Under the pieces are notes generated by a model. That model ran no database searches. It was not told the origin of the DNA and saw only the letters and a program-made list of their open reading frames with translations. The translations under genes were made by a program, and so were the position numbers. From Nakamurella aerolata (GTDB taxonomy: Bacteria > Actinomycetota > Actinomycetes > Mycobacteriales > Nakamurellaceae), in contig NZ_JABEND010000007.1 in assembly GCF_013002705.1 (NCBI RefSeq), positions 124,001 to 188,000 of the forward strand: a DNA stretch of 64,000 nucleotides, read 5' to 3'. Every line of letters starts with the position of its first letter. Position 1 is the first letter of the stretch. Shown here one piece after another: positions 8,575-19,755 of this stretch.

Positions 8575-9984
8575 GTGCGCTCTCGCACCGCCAAGCTGTC
8601 CACCATCGCCGCCACCTGCGGCGCAGTGGTGCTGTCCGCCTGCTCCAGCGGCACCGACGCCGCCCCGGCAACCGTGACCGCGAAGGTCACCGTCGCCGAC
8701 ACCCAGCCCGGCAGAACCCAGTCCGGCAACACCCAGCCCGGCAGCACCCAGCCCGGGGCCGGCGGCACCGGTTCGACTGACGCCGGTGGCCCGGCAGCGG
8801 CCGGCTCCGGCGGGTCCGGCACCGCACCGGCCTCATCTGGCGCGACGGGCAGCAAGCCGGCAACCGACACCTCGTCGAGCGCACCTGCCACCGCCACCAA
8901 GGCGGGCACGGCAAGTTTCGACAACCCGGTGGACGGGCAGAAGCTGCCAGACGGGTTCGTCCCGCACAAGCTGAAGCCGGGACAGAAACCGCCGCAGTTC
9001 GTTGTGGTCAGCTTCGACGGCGTCGGCTGGGACGAGAAGTGGCAGTACTGGTTCGACATCTCCAAGAAGGTGCCGTTCCGGTTCACCGGTTTCCTGTCCG
9101 GCACCTACCTGCTCTCCGATCAGACCAAGCTGAACTACCAGCCGCCCAAGCATGATCGCGGCAGCTCGGACATCAACTGGAATCTCCCGGAAGACCTGCC
9201 GGTCGAGATCGACGATCTGAACAGCGCCCTGGCGGCGGGCAACGAGATCGGCACCCACTTCAACGGCCACTTCTGCGGCGCCGGCGGTGGCAGCGAGTGG
9301 ACCGAGGCGGACTGGAACCAAGAACTCGACCAGTTCTTCTCGCTGCTGGCCAATTACCAGAAGAACAACAACATCTCGAAGAAACTGAACCTCACCAAGG
9401 ACGACATCAAGGGCGAGCGCACCCCGTGCCTCGAAGGCACCGAGGAGGCGCTCTTCCCAGCGCTGAAAAAGCATGGGCTGGAATACGATTCGTCGTTCAC
9501 CAAGCGCGGGATCTCCTGGCCCAAACAGTCACCCAAGTACAAGATCTGGCAGATCGGCATGGCCGAGTTCCCGATGCACGGCACCATTACCGGCAACACC
9601 GACCTGCCGCCCGAGGCCCGCACCAATCATTTCCAGATCACCATGGACTACAACTTCTGGTACAGCCAGGAGCAGGCCAGGTCGGCCAGCCCCGAACAGT
9701 CCAAGAAGGATTCGCAGCAGGTGGTCGACACCTACCAGGACATGTACGACGCCACCTTCAACGGCAACCGGGCCCCGCTGATTCTCGGCAACCACTTCAA
9801 CCAGTGGAACAACAACGCCTACTCGGACGCGATCGGCGCCTTCGTACTGCAGACCTGCGGCAAACCGGACACCCAGTGCGTGCCCTTCCGCGATCTGATC
9901 GCCTGGATGAAGGTGCAGGACCCGGCGCGTCTTGCCCAGCTGCAGAATCAGCCGCCGGAACTGGGTAAGGGCAACGCCGGCTGA
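8575..9984 (+). CDS. polysaccharide-deacetylase-like lipoprotein
   Basis: 469 residues from GTG 8575 with AAAGGAG 6 nt upstream. A lipoprotein signal is clear: basic start, hydrophobic stretch, lipobox LSAC with C23 as the lipidated residue. Residues about 25-110 are a Thr/Gly/Ser/Pro linker with repeated TQPG(S/N)TQ units. The folded part begins at PPQFVVVSFDGVGWDEKW, which resembles the NodB-type deacetylase start (F-D-D/G), and continues with EIGTHFNGHFCG, comparable to the H-x(3)-H metal motif, and ALKKHGLEYDSSF. It probably acts on a cell-envelope or environmental polysaccharide. The exact metal ligands are not certain, so a non-catalytic family member is possible. It is inserted between the conserved Rv3013-like gene and ligA and is absent from that block in mycobacteria. 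Confidence 0.8.
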   Translation: MRSRTAKLSTIAATCGAVVLSACSSGTDAAPATVTAKVTVADTQPGRTQSGNTQPGSTQPGAGGTGSTDAGGPAAAGSGGSGTAPASSGATGSKPATDTSSSAPATATKAGTASFDNPVDGQKLPDGFVPHKLKPGQKPPQFVVVSFDGVGWDEKWQYWFDISKKVPFRFTGFLSGTYLLSDQTKLNYQPPKHDRGSSDINWNLPEDLPVEIDDLNSALAAGNEIGTHFNGHFCGAGGGSEWTEADWNQELDQFFSLLANYQKNNNISKKLNLTKDDIKGERTPCLEGTEEALFPALKKHGLEYDSSFTKRGISWPKQSPKYKIWQIGMAEFPMHGTITGNTDLPPEARTNHFQITMDYNFWYSQEQARSASPEQSKKDSQQVVDTYQDMYDATFNGNRAPLILGNHFNQWNNNAYSDAIGAFVLQTCGKPDTQCVPFRDLIAWMKVQDPARLAQLQNQPPELGKGNAG

Positions 9985-10002
9985 GTCTGCACCCGCTATG
10001 GT

Positions 10003-12279
<2,277 letters not shown>

Positions 12280-13602
12280 TCAGGCCATCTCCTCGGCGAG
12301 GGTGAGGTCTTCGGCCTCCTCGAGACTGCCGGCGGCCGGAGCCGGCGCGGTGTCGGTCGCGTCCACCGAGGCGAACAGCCGCCGGGTGACGGCCAACAGC
12401 AACGCGCCGATCAGCACCATGCCGGCGCCCACCCAGAACGGCAGGTGCGGGCTCACCTCTTCGCCGAGCTTGCCGGCCAACCACGGCGCCACCGCGCCAC
12501 CGCCGAACCGCACAAAGCTGTACGCCGCCGAGGCCACCGGGCGCTCTACCGGTGCCACCTTCATCACCACTTCGGTGACCAGAGTGTTGTTGATACCCAA
12601 GAACAATCCGGCGGCGATCACACAGATCACCAGCACCGGCTTGTTCGCGGTGAAGATCGCCATCACCACCAGCAGCAGGGCGAAACAGGTCAGGCTGCCG
12701 ATCACCGGGCGCAGCGTGCCGAACCGCGCCTGCAGCCTGGGAGCGACGAACACCGAGGTGTAGGCCAGCGCCAGACCCCAGCCGCAGAAGATCAACCCGA
12801 CCGGGATGGCCGGCATCTCGAGCACGAACGGGGTGAAGGCCAACAGCGTGAAGAAGCCGAAGTTGTACAGCAGCGCGGTGATAGCGACCGACAACAGTCC
12901 TGGATGACGCAGCGCCCGGAACGGCGCGAGTATCGAGATCGGCTTGCCCTTGACGTTGCCGGACGGCAGCAGGAACACCGTCGCCACCATGGCGATCGCC
13001 ATCAGCACGCCGACCCCGAAGAACGGTCCGCGCCAGGAAATGTCGCCGAGGATGCCGCCCAGCAGCGGCCCGACGGCGATGCCGACACCCAGGGCGGCCT
13101 CGTACAGAATGATGGCCTGCGCCACGGACCCCTTGGCCGAGCTGACGATGGTGGACAGCGCGGTGGCGATGAACAACGCGTTGCCAAGGCCCCACACCCC
13201 GCGCCAGCCCACGATGCCGCCGATGCTGCTCATGCAGCCGGCCGCCACCGATCCGATGATGATGATGGCGAGGCCGAGCAGCAGAGTGCGCTTGGCGCCG
13301 AGCCGGCTCGAGACGAAGCCGGTGATCAGCATGGCGACCGCCATCACCACCATGTAGCTGGTGAACAGCAGCGACACCTGCGCGGCGGAGGCGTGCAGGT
13401 CTTTGGCGATCGACGACAGGATCGGGTCGACAAGACCGATGCCCATGAAGGCGACGACGCAGGCGAATGCCACCGCCCACACGGCTTTCGGTTGCCGCCA
13501 CATGCCGGCCGTGTGATGGCCTGCAGGCCCGCCACCGGGTACGGGCGCCCCATGGGCCTTGCTCGTCACGATCGTGGATCTTCCGTCGTGGCCTGTGCTC
13601 AT
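12280..13602 (-). CDS. MFS drug-efflux transporter
   Basis: 440 residues from ATG 13602; AAAGGGCGGG precedes it. Twelve hydrophobic segments are readable between residue 42 and about 410, with the MFS loop motif after TM2 (FVSSRLGAKRTLLLG). TM4-5 carries GRGVGNA-like WGLGNALFIA and the antiporter-type LGVGIAVGPLLGG (motif C), which point to a proton-coupled exporter of the 12-TM DHA1 type. An acidic tail (LEEAEDLTLAEEMA) ends the protein. It lies downstream of a same-strand marR gene but has its own promoter with a palindrome next to the -10, so MarR control is likely. Substrate unknown. Confidence 0.9.
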   Translation of the reverse strand: MSTGHDGRSTIVTSKAHGAPVPGGGPAGHHTAGMWRQPKAVWAVAFACVVAFMGIGLVDPILSSIAKDLHASAAQVSLLFTSYMVVMAVAMLITGFVSSRLGAKRTLLLGLAIIIIGSVAAGCMSSIGGIVGWRGVWGLGNALFIATALSTIVSSAKGSVAQAIILYEAALGVGIAVGPLLGGILGDISWRGPFFGVGVLMAIAMVATVFLLPSGNVKGKPISILAPFRALRHPGLLSVAITALLYNFGFFTLLAFTPFVLEMPAIPVGLIFCGWGLALAYTSVFVAPRLQARFGTLRPVIGSLTCFALLLVVMAIFTANKPVLVICVIAAGLFLGINNTLVTEVVMKVAPVERPVASAAYSFVRFGGGAVAPWLAGKLGEEVSPHLPFWVGAGMVLIGALLLAVTRRLFASVDATDTAPAPAAGSLEEAEDLTLAEEMA

Positions 13603-13618
13603 CCATCCCGCCCTTTCA

Positions 13619-13635
13619 TAGCTAAGCTAATTATA
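13619..13635 (-). promoter_or_regulatory. promoter and likely MarR operator of the MFS gene
   Basis: On the minus strand a perfect TATAAT (-10; bases 13630-13635) is followed at once by the palindrome TAGCTTAGCTA (13619-13629). The start would fall in or just past the palindrome, about 20 nt before the ATG. Binding here would block polymerase. A weaker AT-rich dyad lies before the marR gene at 14352-14366. Confidence 0.6.
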
Positions 13636-13649
13636 ACCCAAAGAAGAAG

Positions 13650-13690
13650 CCCTCGGCGCCGCGGATCGATGTGATCCGCGGTACCGAGGG
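13650..13690 (-). terminator. intrinsic terminator between marR and the MFS gene
   Basis: Two-part stem: CCCTCGG/CCGAGGG outside and the perfect 9-bp CCGCGGATC/GATCCGCGG inside with loop GATGT. On the minus strand it is followed by CTTCTTCTTT. It should stop marR transcription before the MFS promoter. A second perfect 10-bp hairpin (13837-13860, loop AGGG on the plus strand) lies nearer to the marR stop. Confidence 0.7.
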
Positions 13691-13885
13691 CGGCCTTTCC
13701 GGCTCTACTGAGACCTGCCCGCCGCTCCGCAGCCGACCAGTCGGCCGGACAGTGAACCGGACAGTGAAGCAGTCCGCCCAGCCGGCAGTACGGCCGGGCG
13801 ATCAATCATCAGAAGAATAGCCAACCTAGCTGCCTTGCGCCAGCACAGGGGTGCTGGCGCCAGGCGCATCGCGCGGCTGACCCGG

Positions 13886-14335
13886 TCAGCGCTCCGGCAC
13901 GCTGCCGACTCGCGGCAGCGTGTCCATCAGATCATTGAGCATGGTCACCGACTGGGCGAGCCGGCGCTGATCGGCAGCCGACAGCGAGGCGATGTACGGC
14001 TGGATGACCTGGCTGCGCGCCTTACGGGCGCGACGCAGCGCGGCCCGCCCGGCCGGGGTCAGGGTGATTAGCACCACCCTGGCGTCGCTCGGGTCGGAGC
14101 TGCGCTTGACCAGGCCGGCCTCGGCCAGCCGGTGCAGCTGGTTCGTCATGGTGGGCTGACTGCAGTGATCGGCGGCGGCCAGATCGGATACTCGGGACTT
14201 TCCGAGCAGATCGATCAGGCTGAGCAACCGAGCCTGCGCAAAGGGCACCTGCAGATCCGCCAGACTGGTGGCCCAGCGGTTCAGCCGGGCGGCGACGGAC
14301 AGCAGGTCAGAACCGATCTCTTCTGGAGCACTCAT
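13886..14335 (-). CDS. MarR-family transcriptional regulator
   Basis: 149 residues, the usual size for MarR. The winged helix-turn-helix is at about residues 45-100: LIDLLGKSRVSDLAAADHCSQPTMTNQLHRL for the recognition helices and SSDPSDARVVLITLTPAGRAAL for the wing, with the family's D-x-R. Flanking helices provide the dimer interface. It sits immediately upstream, on the same strand, of an MFS pump whose promoter carries a palindrome at the start site; repression of the pump, relieved by a phenolic or drug ligand, is the likely role. The ligand cannot be read from the sequence. Confidence 0.92.
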   Translation of the reverse strand: MSAPEEIGSDLLSVAARLNRWATSLADLQVPFAQARLLSLIDLLGKSRVSDLAAADHCSQPTMTNQLHRLAEAGLVKRSSDPSDARVVLITLTPAGRAALRRARKARSQVIQPYIASLSAADQRRLAQSVTMLNDLMDTLPRVGSVPER

Positions 14336-14542
14336 ACCGGCGAGCCTACCAGTTAGATAATAGTCTTTATATGAATGGCAGGTGGATTCACCCGGATCCG
14401 ATGCATGTTCATTGTTACTTGATGCTGTTGGGCGGTCTGCAGCCGGGTCGCAGAGCGGCCAGGACCGATGGTTTCGCGCCAGAGCCGGAGCACCGGAGCC
14501 GGAGTTGGAGTGCCCGCGCCGGAGCGGCTGAGGCGGTACTGC

Positions 14543-15721
14543 TCAGCCGGAGTTGTCGGTCCAGCTGGCGGGCGGGTCGCCCACCGCCTCGACCAGCCGA
14601 CGTGCAAAGGCCAGCGCCGGGGCCAGCGCATCACTGTGCTGCACCGGGGGCGCCGCCAGCAGCAGCTGCCGCTGGGCGGCCTCCGGGTCGGCGGCGTGCC
14701 GCCAGGATCGCAGCACCGCGGTCCCGGTCGCTGCGAACGACGATCCGCTGCCATCGACAGGCTGCGCGGCCTGCTGGCTCTGTCGATCGGACGGCGCCGC
14801 GGCCGCCGGCCGGTCGAGTTGGCAGATCAGTTGGGCGCCTTCGGAAACCGCTCCGGCCCACCGGTCGACCACCGCGGCAGACTGCTGGATGAACTCAGGC
14901 CAACTGCACGACACCACGGTGGCGCCCGCTGATCTGGCCAGCTCCCACGCCGGACCGATCTCAATGCCGGTGACGGCCGGAACGGCGAGCGCGGCCAACC
15001 CGGTTGTCAGCCAGGCCTGCAGCCGTTCCGCCGGGACCGCTCGTACCGTGCCGAACCCCGAAGCTGTCGGAATCTGTCCGGACAGGCAGGCAGCCAGCAG
15101 TGGTTCGTCGAAGTAGCCGCACAGCTGGGTGCCGGGCAGTCGGCGACCGAGCTCGGCCAACATCGTCCGGACGCCATCGGCCAGCGACTCGGTCAGGTCG
15201 CGCACCGCGCCAGGGTCGGTGATGGCGCGCTCGCCGCCGGCCAGTTCCAGCGATGCCGCCAGGCTGATCGGCCCGCGAACGCCGAGCACCAGCGCGGGTG
15301 CACCGGCGAAGGAGTCGCCGGCCGCGTCGAGGTCCCAGGCCAGCAGGTCACGGGCTCGCTGCACGTCCCGGCCGGGCCGCCCGGTGAGCCGCCAACCGCT
15401 CGGCACCACCTCGGCGGCCAGATCCACCAGCAGCGCGACGTCCCTGCCGACCGGGTCGGCGCCCACCCCGCGGTCGGGCAGTGCCGGCACAAACGGCAGC
15501 TCGGTGAGTTCTCCGGCGATCACCGCGCAGGCGGCGCGGATGTCGGTGCCCCGTACCGGCGCCAACCCGGTGGCGCCGGTGGGCCACCGGGCGCCGGCAC
15601 CGAGGTCACCGGCCGCGCCGGAGGTCGGGGGTGTCCCGCTGCGATCCGGCGCCGGCGCCAAATCCGGGCCGAGCCCGAGCTGAGCCGCCAGGCCGGGATC
15701 GGGCGCGAATGGGTCGCTCAT
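14543..15721 (-). CDS. MetE-like (UROD/MetE superfamily) protein, Rv3015c-like
   Basis: 392 residues from ATG 15721, overlapping the mnmA stop by ATGA. The C-terminal two thirds resemble the beta barrel of cobalamin-independent methionine synthase and related proteins: [44 protein letters not shown]. The protein is about half the length of MetE and I do not see the full His/Cys/Cys zinc set, so true methionine synthase activity is doubtful. An orthologue (Rv3015c) lies near ligA and trmU in mycobacteria. Coupling to mnmA and iscS suggests a role near sulfur or tRNA-thiolation metabolism, but this is inference from context. The N-terminal 50 residues are Pro/Ala/Gly-rich. Confidence 0.8.
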   Translation of the reverse strand: MSDPFAPDPGLAAQLGLGPDLAPAPDRSGTPPTSGAAGDLGAGARWPTGATGLAPVRGTDIRAACAVIAGELTELPFVPALPDRGVGADPVGRDVALLVDLAAEVVPSGWRLTGRPGRDVQRARDLLAWDLDAAGDSFAGAPALVLGVRGPISLAASLELAGGERAITDPGAVRDLTESLADGVRTMLAELGRRLPGTQLCGYFDEPLLAACLSGQIPTASGFGTVRAVPAERLQAWLTTGLAALAVPAVTGIEIGPAWELARSAGATVVSCSWPEFIQQSAAVVDRWAGAVSEGAQLICQLDRPAAAAPSDRQSQQAAQPVDGSGSSFAATGTAVLRSWRHAADPEAAQRQLLLAAPPVQHSDALAPALAFARRLVEAVGDPPASWTDNSG

Positions 15722-16791
15722 CGGGTACCGGTGATGGTGGCGGCGGCCAGCACCGCGTCGTCGGCCTCGTCGTACAGCACAACTGTCTGCCCCGGGGCGA
15801 TGCCGCGGGCCGGTTCGTCGAGCCGCACCCGCAGACCGCCGTCGACCAGCTCGGCGTCGGCCGGCACCGTCGCGCCGTGGGCGCGCAGCTGGGCGCGCAC
15901 CCTTGCCGGGAACACCGGCTGCCGGCCCGTCGGGAAGACCAGCCGGTGATCGGCCTCGACCTGCCGCACATCCAGCTCGTCCGCCCCGCCGACGGTGACC
16001 CGGCCGGACACCGGCTCGATGCCGAGCACGTACCGCGGCCGCCCGTCGACTGCCGGATGGTTCAGCCCCAAGCCCTTGCGCTGACCGATGGTGTAGCCGA
16101 AATGCCCGCTGTGCCGGCCGAGTTCGGCCCCGGTCGCGCTGTCCACCAACACTCCGGGCCGCTCCCCCAGCTTCTCGGTGAGGTAGCCCTGGGTGTCGCC
16201 CTCGGGGATGAAACAGATGTCGTAGGAGTCGGGCTTGGCGGCAACCGAGAAGCCGCGCTCCGCCGCCATCGCGCGGACCTGCTGCTTGGTCAGCTCACCC
16301 AGCGGAAAGAGGCAGTACGCCAGCTGGTCCGGCCGCAGCACCGCCAGCACGTACGACTGATCCTTGGCCGCATCAACCGAGCGCCGCAGCTGGCCGTCGA
16401 CCAGCCGCACGTGATGGCCCGTCGCCACCGCGTCGAAACCGAGCGCAATCGCCCGGTCGAGCAGGGCCTCGAACTTGATCTTCTCGTTGCAGCGCAGGCA
16501 AGGATTGGGAGTGCGCCCCGCCTCGTACTCGGCCAGGAAGTCGGCGACAACGTCGCGCGCGAACTCCTCACTGAAATCCCAGACGTAGTAAGGGATCTGC
16601 AGCAGATCGGCGACCCGCCTGGCATCGAGCGCGTCCTCAACGGTGCAGCAGCCACGGGAGCCGGTGCGCAGCGTGCCAGGCTGGCGGGACAGCGCCAGAT
16701 GCACCCCGGTCACCTGGTGCCCGGCCTCGACGGCCAGCGCGGCCGCGACCGCCGAGTCCACTCCGCCGCTCATAGCGGCCAACACCCTCAT
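15718..16791 (-). CDS. mnmA: tRNA-specific 2-thiouridylase
   Basis: 357 residues from ATG 16791, which overlaps the cysteine desulfurase stop by ATGA; the frame is open further upstream inside iscS but family alignment begins at [13 protein letters not shown]. MnmA adds the 2-thio group to U34 of tRNA Lys, Glu and Gln. The ATP pyrophosphatase P-loop SGGVDS (8-13) adenylates the tRNA. The two sulfur-relay cysteines are C98 (NPCLRC) and C193 ([10 protein letters not shown]). The C-terminal beta barrel includes [13 protein letters not shown] and RYVLGIEP. Sulfur comes from the cysteine desulfurase encoded just upstream in the same operon. Confidence 0.97.
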   Translation of the reverse strand: MRVLAAMSGGVDSAVAAALAVEAGHQVTGVHLALSRQPGTLRTGSRGCCTVEDALDARRVADLLQIPYYVWDFSEEFARDVVADFLAEYEAGRTPNPCLRCNEKIKFEALLDRAIALGFDAVATGHHVRLVDGQLRRSVDAAKDQSYVLAVLRPDQLAYCLFPLGELTKQQVRAMAAERGFSVAAKPDSYDICFIPEGDTQGYLTEKLGERPGVLVDSATGAELGRHSGHFGYTIGQRKGLGLNHPAVDGRPRYVLGIEPVSGRVTVGGADELDVRQVEADHRLVFPTGRQPVFPARVRAQLRAHGATVPADAELVDGGLRVRLDEPARGIAPGQTVVLYDEADDAVLAAATITGTR

Positions 16792-18002
16792 CCGGCCGGC
16801 TCCGAGACCAGCGCGGGGGTGAGGGCCCGGCTCCGGCGCCGCTGCAGCGCCGACTTTGCCCGTTCGACGGCCGGCCCGATGGCGGCCACCAGCGCGGCGA
16901 CATCGTCGTCGGTGCTGGTGTGCCCCAACGAGAATCGCAGGCCGCTGGACGCTCGCTGATGGTCCATCCCAGCGGCCAGCAGGACGTGGGAGGCCCTGGT
17001 GACGCCGGCGGTGCACGCCGATCCTGCCGAACTCTGAATGCCAGCGGAGTCCAACAACATCAGCAGCGTCTCCGCCTCGCAGCCGGGAAAGGTGAGGTGG
17101 ACGGTGCCGGGCAGCCGGGCACCGCCATCGACGGTCGGCGCGGCGTCGGGGACACGGTCGAGCACACCGCGGATCAGTCGCTCGGAGAGCTCCGTCAGGC
17201 GGCGGTTGCGCTCGGTGCGGGTGACCACCGCGGCCCGCACCGCGACCGCCAGCCCGACGATGCCAGGCACGTTGAGCGTCCCGGAGCGCAGGCCCCGCTC
17301 ATGACCACCGCCGTGCAGCAGCGGCGTCAGCTGCGCGTCCCGCCGCACCACAAGGGCACCAGCACCTGGCGGGCCACCGATCTTGTGACCGGTGAGCGCC
17401 AGCGTGGTGACGCCGGGCAGCTGGTCCATGGCGACCGGCAGGGAACCGACGGCCTGCACGGCGTCGCAGTGCAGCGGCACCCCGGCGGCCGCAGCCGCCT
17501 CGGCGATCGCCGGCAGGTCGGTGACGGCGCCGGTCTCGTTGTTGGCCCACATCACGGCGGCCAGCGCCGGCGGGCCGGCCGGGCCGGTATCAGCCAGGGT
17601 GTGCCGGAAACCGTCGACGCTGACCCTTGCGGCGCCGTCCAGCGGGAGCCAGCGCAGCTGCGCGTCGGGCAGGCGCTCGGCCGGCTCCAGCACCGCGTGG
17701 TGTTCGGCCGGCGACAGCAGCACCGTCCGGCGGCCGGCACCCGCGGCCCGGTACAGGCCCGTCACCGCGAGGTTGTCCGACTCGGTACCGCCCGAGGTGA
17801 AAACGATCTCGCTCGGGTGGGCCCGTAGATCCGCGCCGATCGACTCCCTGGCCTGCTCAACCTGCTGCCGCGCGGAGCGGCCGGCGGCATGCACCGAAGA
17901 AGGATTGCCGTTCGTGTTCCCCACCGCGGCCATCGCCTCGGACACCGCAGAAACCACCTCCGGCAGCACCGGGGTGGTCGCGCCATGATCCAGATACACC
18001 AT
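16788..18002 (-). CDS. iscS: cysteine desulfurase (IscS/NifS family)
   Basis: 404 residues. A PLP enzyme that removes sulfur from cysteine as a persulfide for tRNA thiolation and Fe-S assembly. Visible features: [10 protein letters not shown] terminus, H101 above the cofactor ring (AEHHAV), PLP lysine K207 in [11 protein letters not shown], and the persulfide cysteine C330 in [10 protein letters not shown]. The long loop carrying that cysteine resembles IscS rather than SufS. It is the first gene of iscS-mnmA-(MetE-like), all joined by 4-bp overlaps, as in the Rv3025c-Rv3024c region. No iscU or suf genes are nearby, so tRNA thiolation is its clearest local job. Confidence 0.95.
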   Translation of the reverse strand: MVYLDHGATTPVLPEVVSAVSEAMAAVGNTNGNPSSVHAAGRSARQQVEQARESIGADLRAHPSEIVFTSGGTESDNLAVTGLYRAAGAGRRTVLLSPAEHHAVLEPAERLPDAQLRWLPLDGAARVSVDGFRHTLADTGPAGPPALAAVMWANNETGAVTDLPAIAEAAAAAGVPLHCDAVQAVGSLPVAMDQLPGVTTLALTGHKIGGPPGAGALVVRRDAQLTPLLHGGGHERGLRSGTLNVPGIVGLAVAVRAAVVTRTERNRRLTELSERLIRGVLDRVPDAAPTVDGGARLPGTVHLTFPGCEAETLLMLLDSAGIQSSAGSACTAGVTRASHVLLAAGMDHQRASSGLRFSLGHTSTDDDVAALVAAIGPAVERAKSALQRRRSRALTPALVSEPAG

Positions 18003-18100
18003 CGCTCACCAGGGTAGGCCGGGCCGGGCGTGTGCGAGGAATCGAGCACGTGCGGCGTTGATCGGAGCCGACCGGGTCGGCCGGGCACCGGCCGCCGCAT

Positions 18101-18176
18101 GCCGCCGACCAGCCACCTACCAGCCGCTGACATGCCCCAGTCCAGCCGCCGACCAGCCACAGACCAGCCGCTGACA
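18101..18176. repeat. 32-bp direct repeat (44-bp period) upstream of iscS
   Basis: Two 32-base copies (GCCGCCGACCAGCCAC, two variable bases, then ACCAGCCGCTGACA) at 18101-18132 and 18145-18176, with 12 bp between them. Inside, GACCAGCCAC/ACCAGCCGCT shows further sub-repetition. Non-coding and about 100 bp before the iscS start. Confidence 0.7.
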
Positions 18177-18208
18177 AAGCGTGAATGAACTCACATCTAA
18201 AACTCGGC

Positions 18209-18340
18209 TTGTTCACATGAACGAGGGCATAGATTATTGGCACGGCAGGTTTCCTGCCGTGGCCGTTCCAGTGCCGGGTAGCCACTGGAACAGTGCCATG
18301 AAGCGCCGGGCGGCACCGACCCCGCCCGGCGCTTCGGCAT
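18209..18340 (+). ncRNA. candidate small structured RNA: promoter-like sequence followed by three perfect hairpins
   Basis: TTGTTC (18209-18214) and TAGATT (18230-18235) form a plausible promoter, though the 15-nt spacer is short; a dyad GTTCA-CA-TGAAC (18211-18222) overlaps it. The start near 18241 leads directly into hairpin 1 (CACGGCAGG-TTT-CCTGCCGTG, 18241-18261), hairpin 2 (9-bp arms at 18265-18273 and 18283-18291) and hairpin 3 (13-bp perfect arms at 18301-18313 and 18322-18334, loop 8), then CGGCATTT. The region lies between iscS and the acyltransferase gene. No credible protein starts here. It could instead be a terminator cluster for the flanking minus-strand genes. Confidence 0.45.
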
Positions 18341-18405
18341 TTCCGGAGCCAGTGGCGATGCGCTTACGCCGCGCACGACACCTCGTGGTTGCCCGTCAGG
18401 GCCCG

Positions 18406-19755
18406 TCAGGCCGCAACAGTCCGGCGCTGCGCGCCGTCGACCGGCTCGGAACGCGGCCCGGGCAGCATGCCGAATCCCTGCGCCACCGGCGCCTCACCCG
18501 ACACCGGCACCCCACCCGAGCCCGACGACTCGGCCGGCGCCACCAACTCACCCTGCGCCACCAACTCACCGTGCGCCACCAACTCACCGTGCGCCACCAA
18601 CTCAGCCTGCGCCGGCGACTCGGCCTCTGGCGCGCTCGTTGAGCGCCGGCCCGCCAGCACCGCACTGCCAAGGTCGTCGGCCACAGCCCGCTGCACCCGC
18701 TCAGCCAGCCGGGCCCGGTCGGTGGCCCGGTGGCCGGTGCCGGCGATGGCCGGGACCACCGGCAGCCAGCGCAACTCGATCGTCAGGCCGCGCATCGCCA
18801 GCACCCGCCGCAGCGCGGTGAGCATGGTTTCGTCGCCGACGAAGGCCGGAGCCGCGCACGGCGATCCGGTGGCATCCAGGTAGCGCACGGTGACCGGAGC
18901 GACCACCACTGCCGTGTCGATGGCGGCCTGGAACAGGCTGCGGTGAAAGCGATCCAGTGCCCCGCCGCACCTGGTGGTGGCCTCGGGGAAGAACTGCACC
19001 TTGGCGCCCGAACGCAGCGCCGCCGCCATGGCGTCGATCGCTGCGGGCAGCTCTGACCAGCGGTCGCGGCGCAGGAAGATGCTCCCGCTGCACCGGGCCA
19101 GTCCGCCGACCAGCGGCCAGGAACCAACCTCGTCCTTGGCCACCTGACGCAGCGGTTGCTGCGCCGACAGGGCCAGCACGTCAAGGAACGAGATGTGATT
19201 GCCGACCACCACAGCGGGCCCGGAGCGCGGAGATCCCTTGACCCGCACCGTGATGCGCAGCGCCCGCAGCAGCCAGCGCGCGGCCCTGCCCTGCACCCAA
19301 CAGGCCCGGTCGATGCGGCCGGACCTGGCAGCCAGCCGTACCAGCGTCGCTCCGATGGCCAGCACCAGAGCGGCGGCCAGGGCCACCCCGGCCCTGGCCA
19401 GCGGCCCACGCCGCAGCCCGAGCGGAGCCACCGCCGGATCGACACAGTCGGCTCCGCACCGATCGCGGGTGCAGTCGATCGCCCCGCTGCTACGTCCAGC
19501 GGGCCCAGCGGATGCAGTGGGTCCAGCGGGTGCAATGGGTCCAGCGGGTGCAATGGGTCCAGCGGGTTCAGCAGGTGCAGCGGGTCCAGCGGGTCCAGTG
19601 GGTTCAGCGGGTGCAGTTGGTTCAGTGGGTGCAGTGGGTGCAGCGGCTCCGGAGGCGATCGCGCCCGTCCCGCGGTGGTCGCGCTCCGCCGGCGTCGGAG
19701 CGACGGGCAGCACCGAAGGGCGGCGGCCGGACACCGCGGCCGCGAGCAGGCTCAC
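18406..19755 (-). CDS. 1-acylglycerol-3-phosphate acyltransferase-like membrane protein (PlsC/OlsA family)
   Basis: 449 residues from GTG 19755, which overlaps the GNAT stop by GTGA. Residues about 40-90 are a Pro/Ala/Gly tripeptide repeat. One hydrophobic helix (residues about 125-145) precedes the PlsC domain, which has the acyltransferase box NHISFLD (consensus NHxSxxD) and FFPEATT, a variant of FPEGT with Ala for Gly. The C terminus carries a six-residue ELVAHG repeat. The neighbour is an OlsB-like N-acyltransferase, so the pair may build an ornithine-type or other N-acyl amino-acid lipid at the membrane. Rv3026c-Rv3027c of M. tuberculosis have the same order. The Gly-to-Ala change is notable but also occurs in the family. 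Confidence 0.85.
   Translation of the reverse strand: MSLLAAAVSGRRPSVLPVAPTPAERDHRGTGAIASGAAAPTAPTEPTAPAEPTGPAGPAAPAEPAGPIAPAGPIAPAGPTASAGPAGRSSGAIDCTRDRCGADCVDPAVAPLGLRRGPLARAGVALAAALVLAIGATLVRLAARSGRIDRACWVQGRAARWLLRALRITVRVKGSPRSGPAVVVGNHISFLDVLALSAQQPLRQVAKDEVGSWPLVGGLARCSGSIFLRRDRWSELPAAIDAMAAALRSGAKVQFFPEATTRCGGALDRFHRSLFQAAIDTAVVVAPVTVRYLDATGSPCAAPAFVGDETMLTALRRVLAMRGLTIELRWLPVVPAIAGTGHRATDRARLAERVQRAVADDLGSAVLAGRRSTSAPEAESPAQAELVAHGELVAHGELVAQGELVAPAESSGSGGVPVSGEAPVAQGFGMLPGPRSEPVDGAQRRTVAA
18539..18610 (-). repeat. four 18-bp in-frame tandem repeats in the acyltransferase C terminus
   Basis: Four copies of an 18-bp unit (plus strand GCCACCAACTCACCGTGC; outer copies vary by one or two bases) encode ELVAHG/ELVAQG hexapeptides. 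The middle two copies are identical, which points to recent slippage. Confidence 0.85.
19499..19642 (-). repeat. about sixteen 9-bp tandem repeats in the acyltransferase N terminus
   Basis: A degenerate 9-bp unit (GCGGGTCCA/ATGGGTGCA on the plus strand) repeats about sixteen times, encoding Pro-Ala-Gly/Pro-x-x tripeptides in a probably disordered linker before the membrane helix. Confidence 0.85.
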
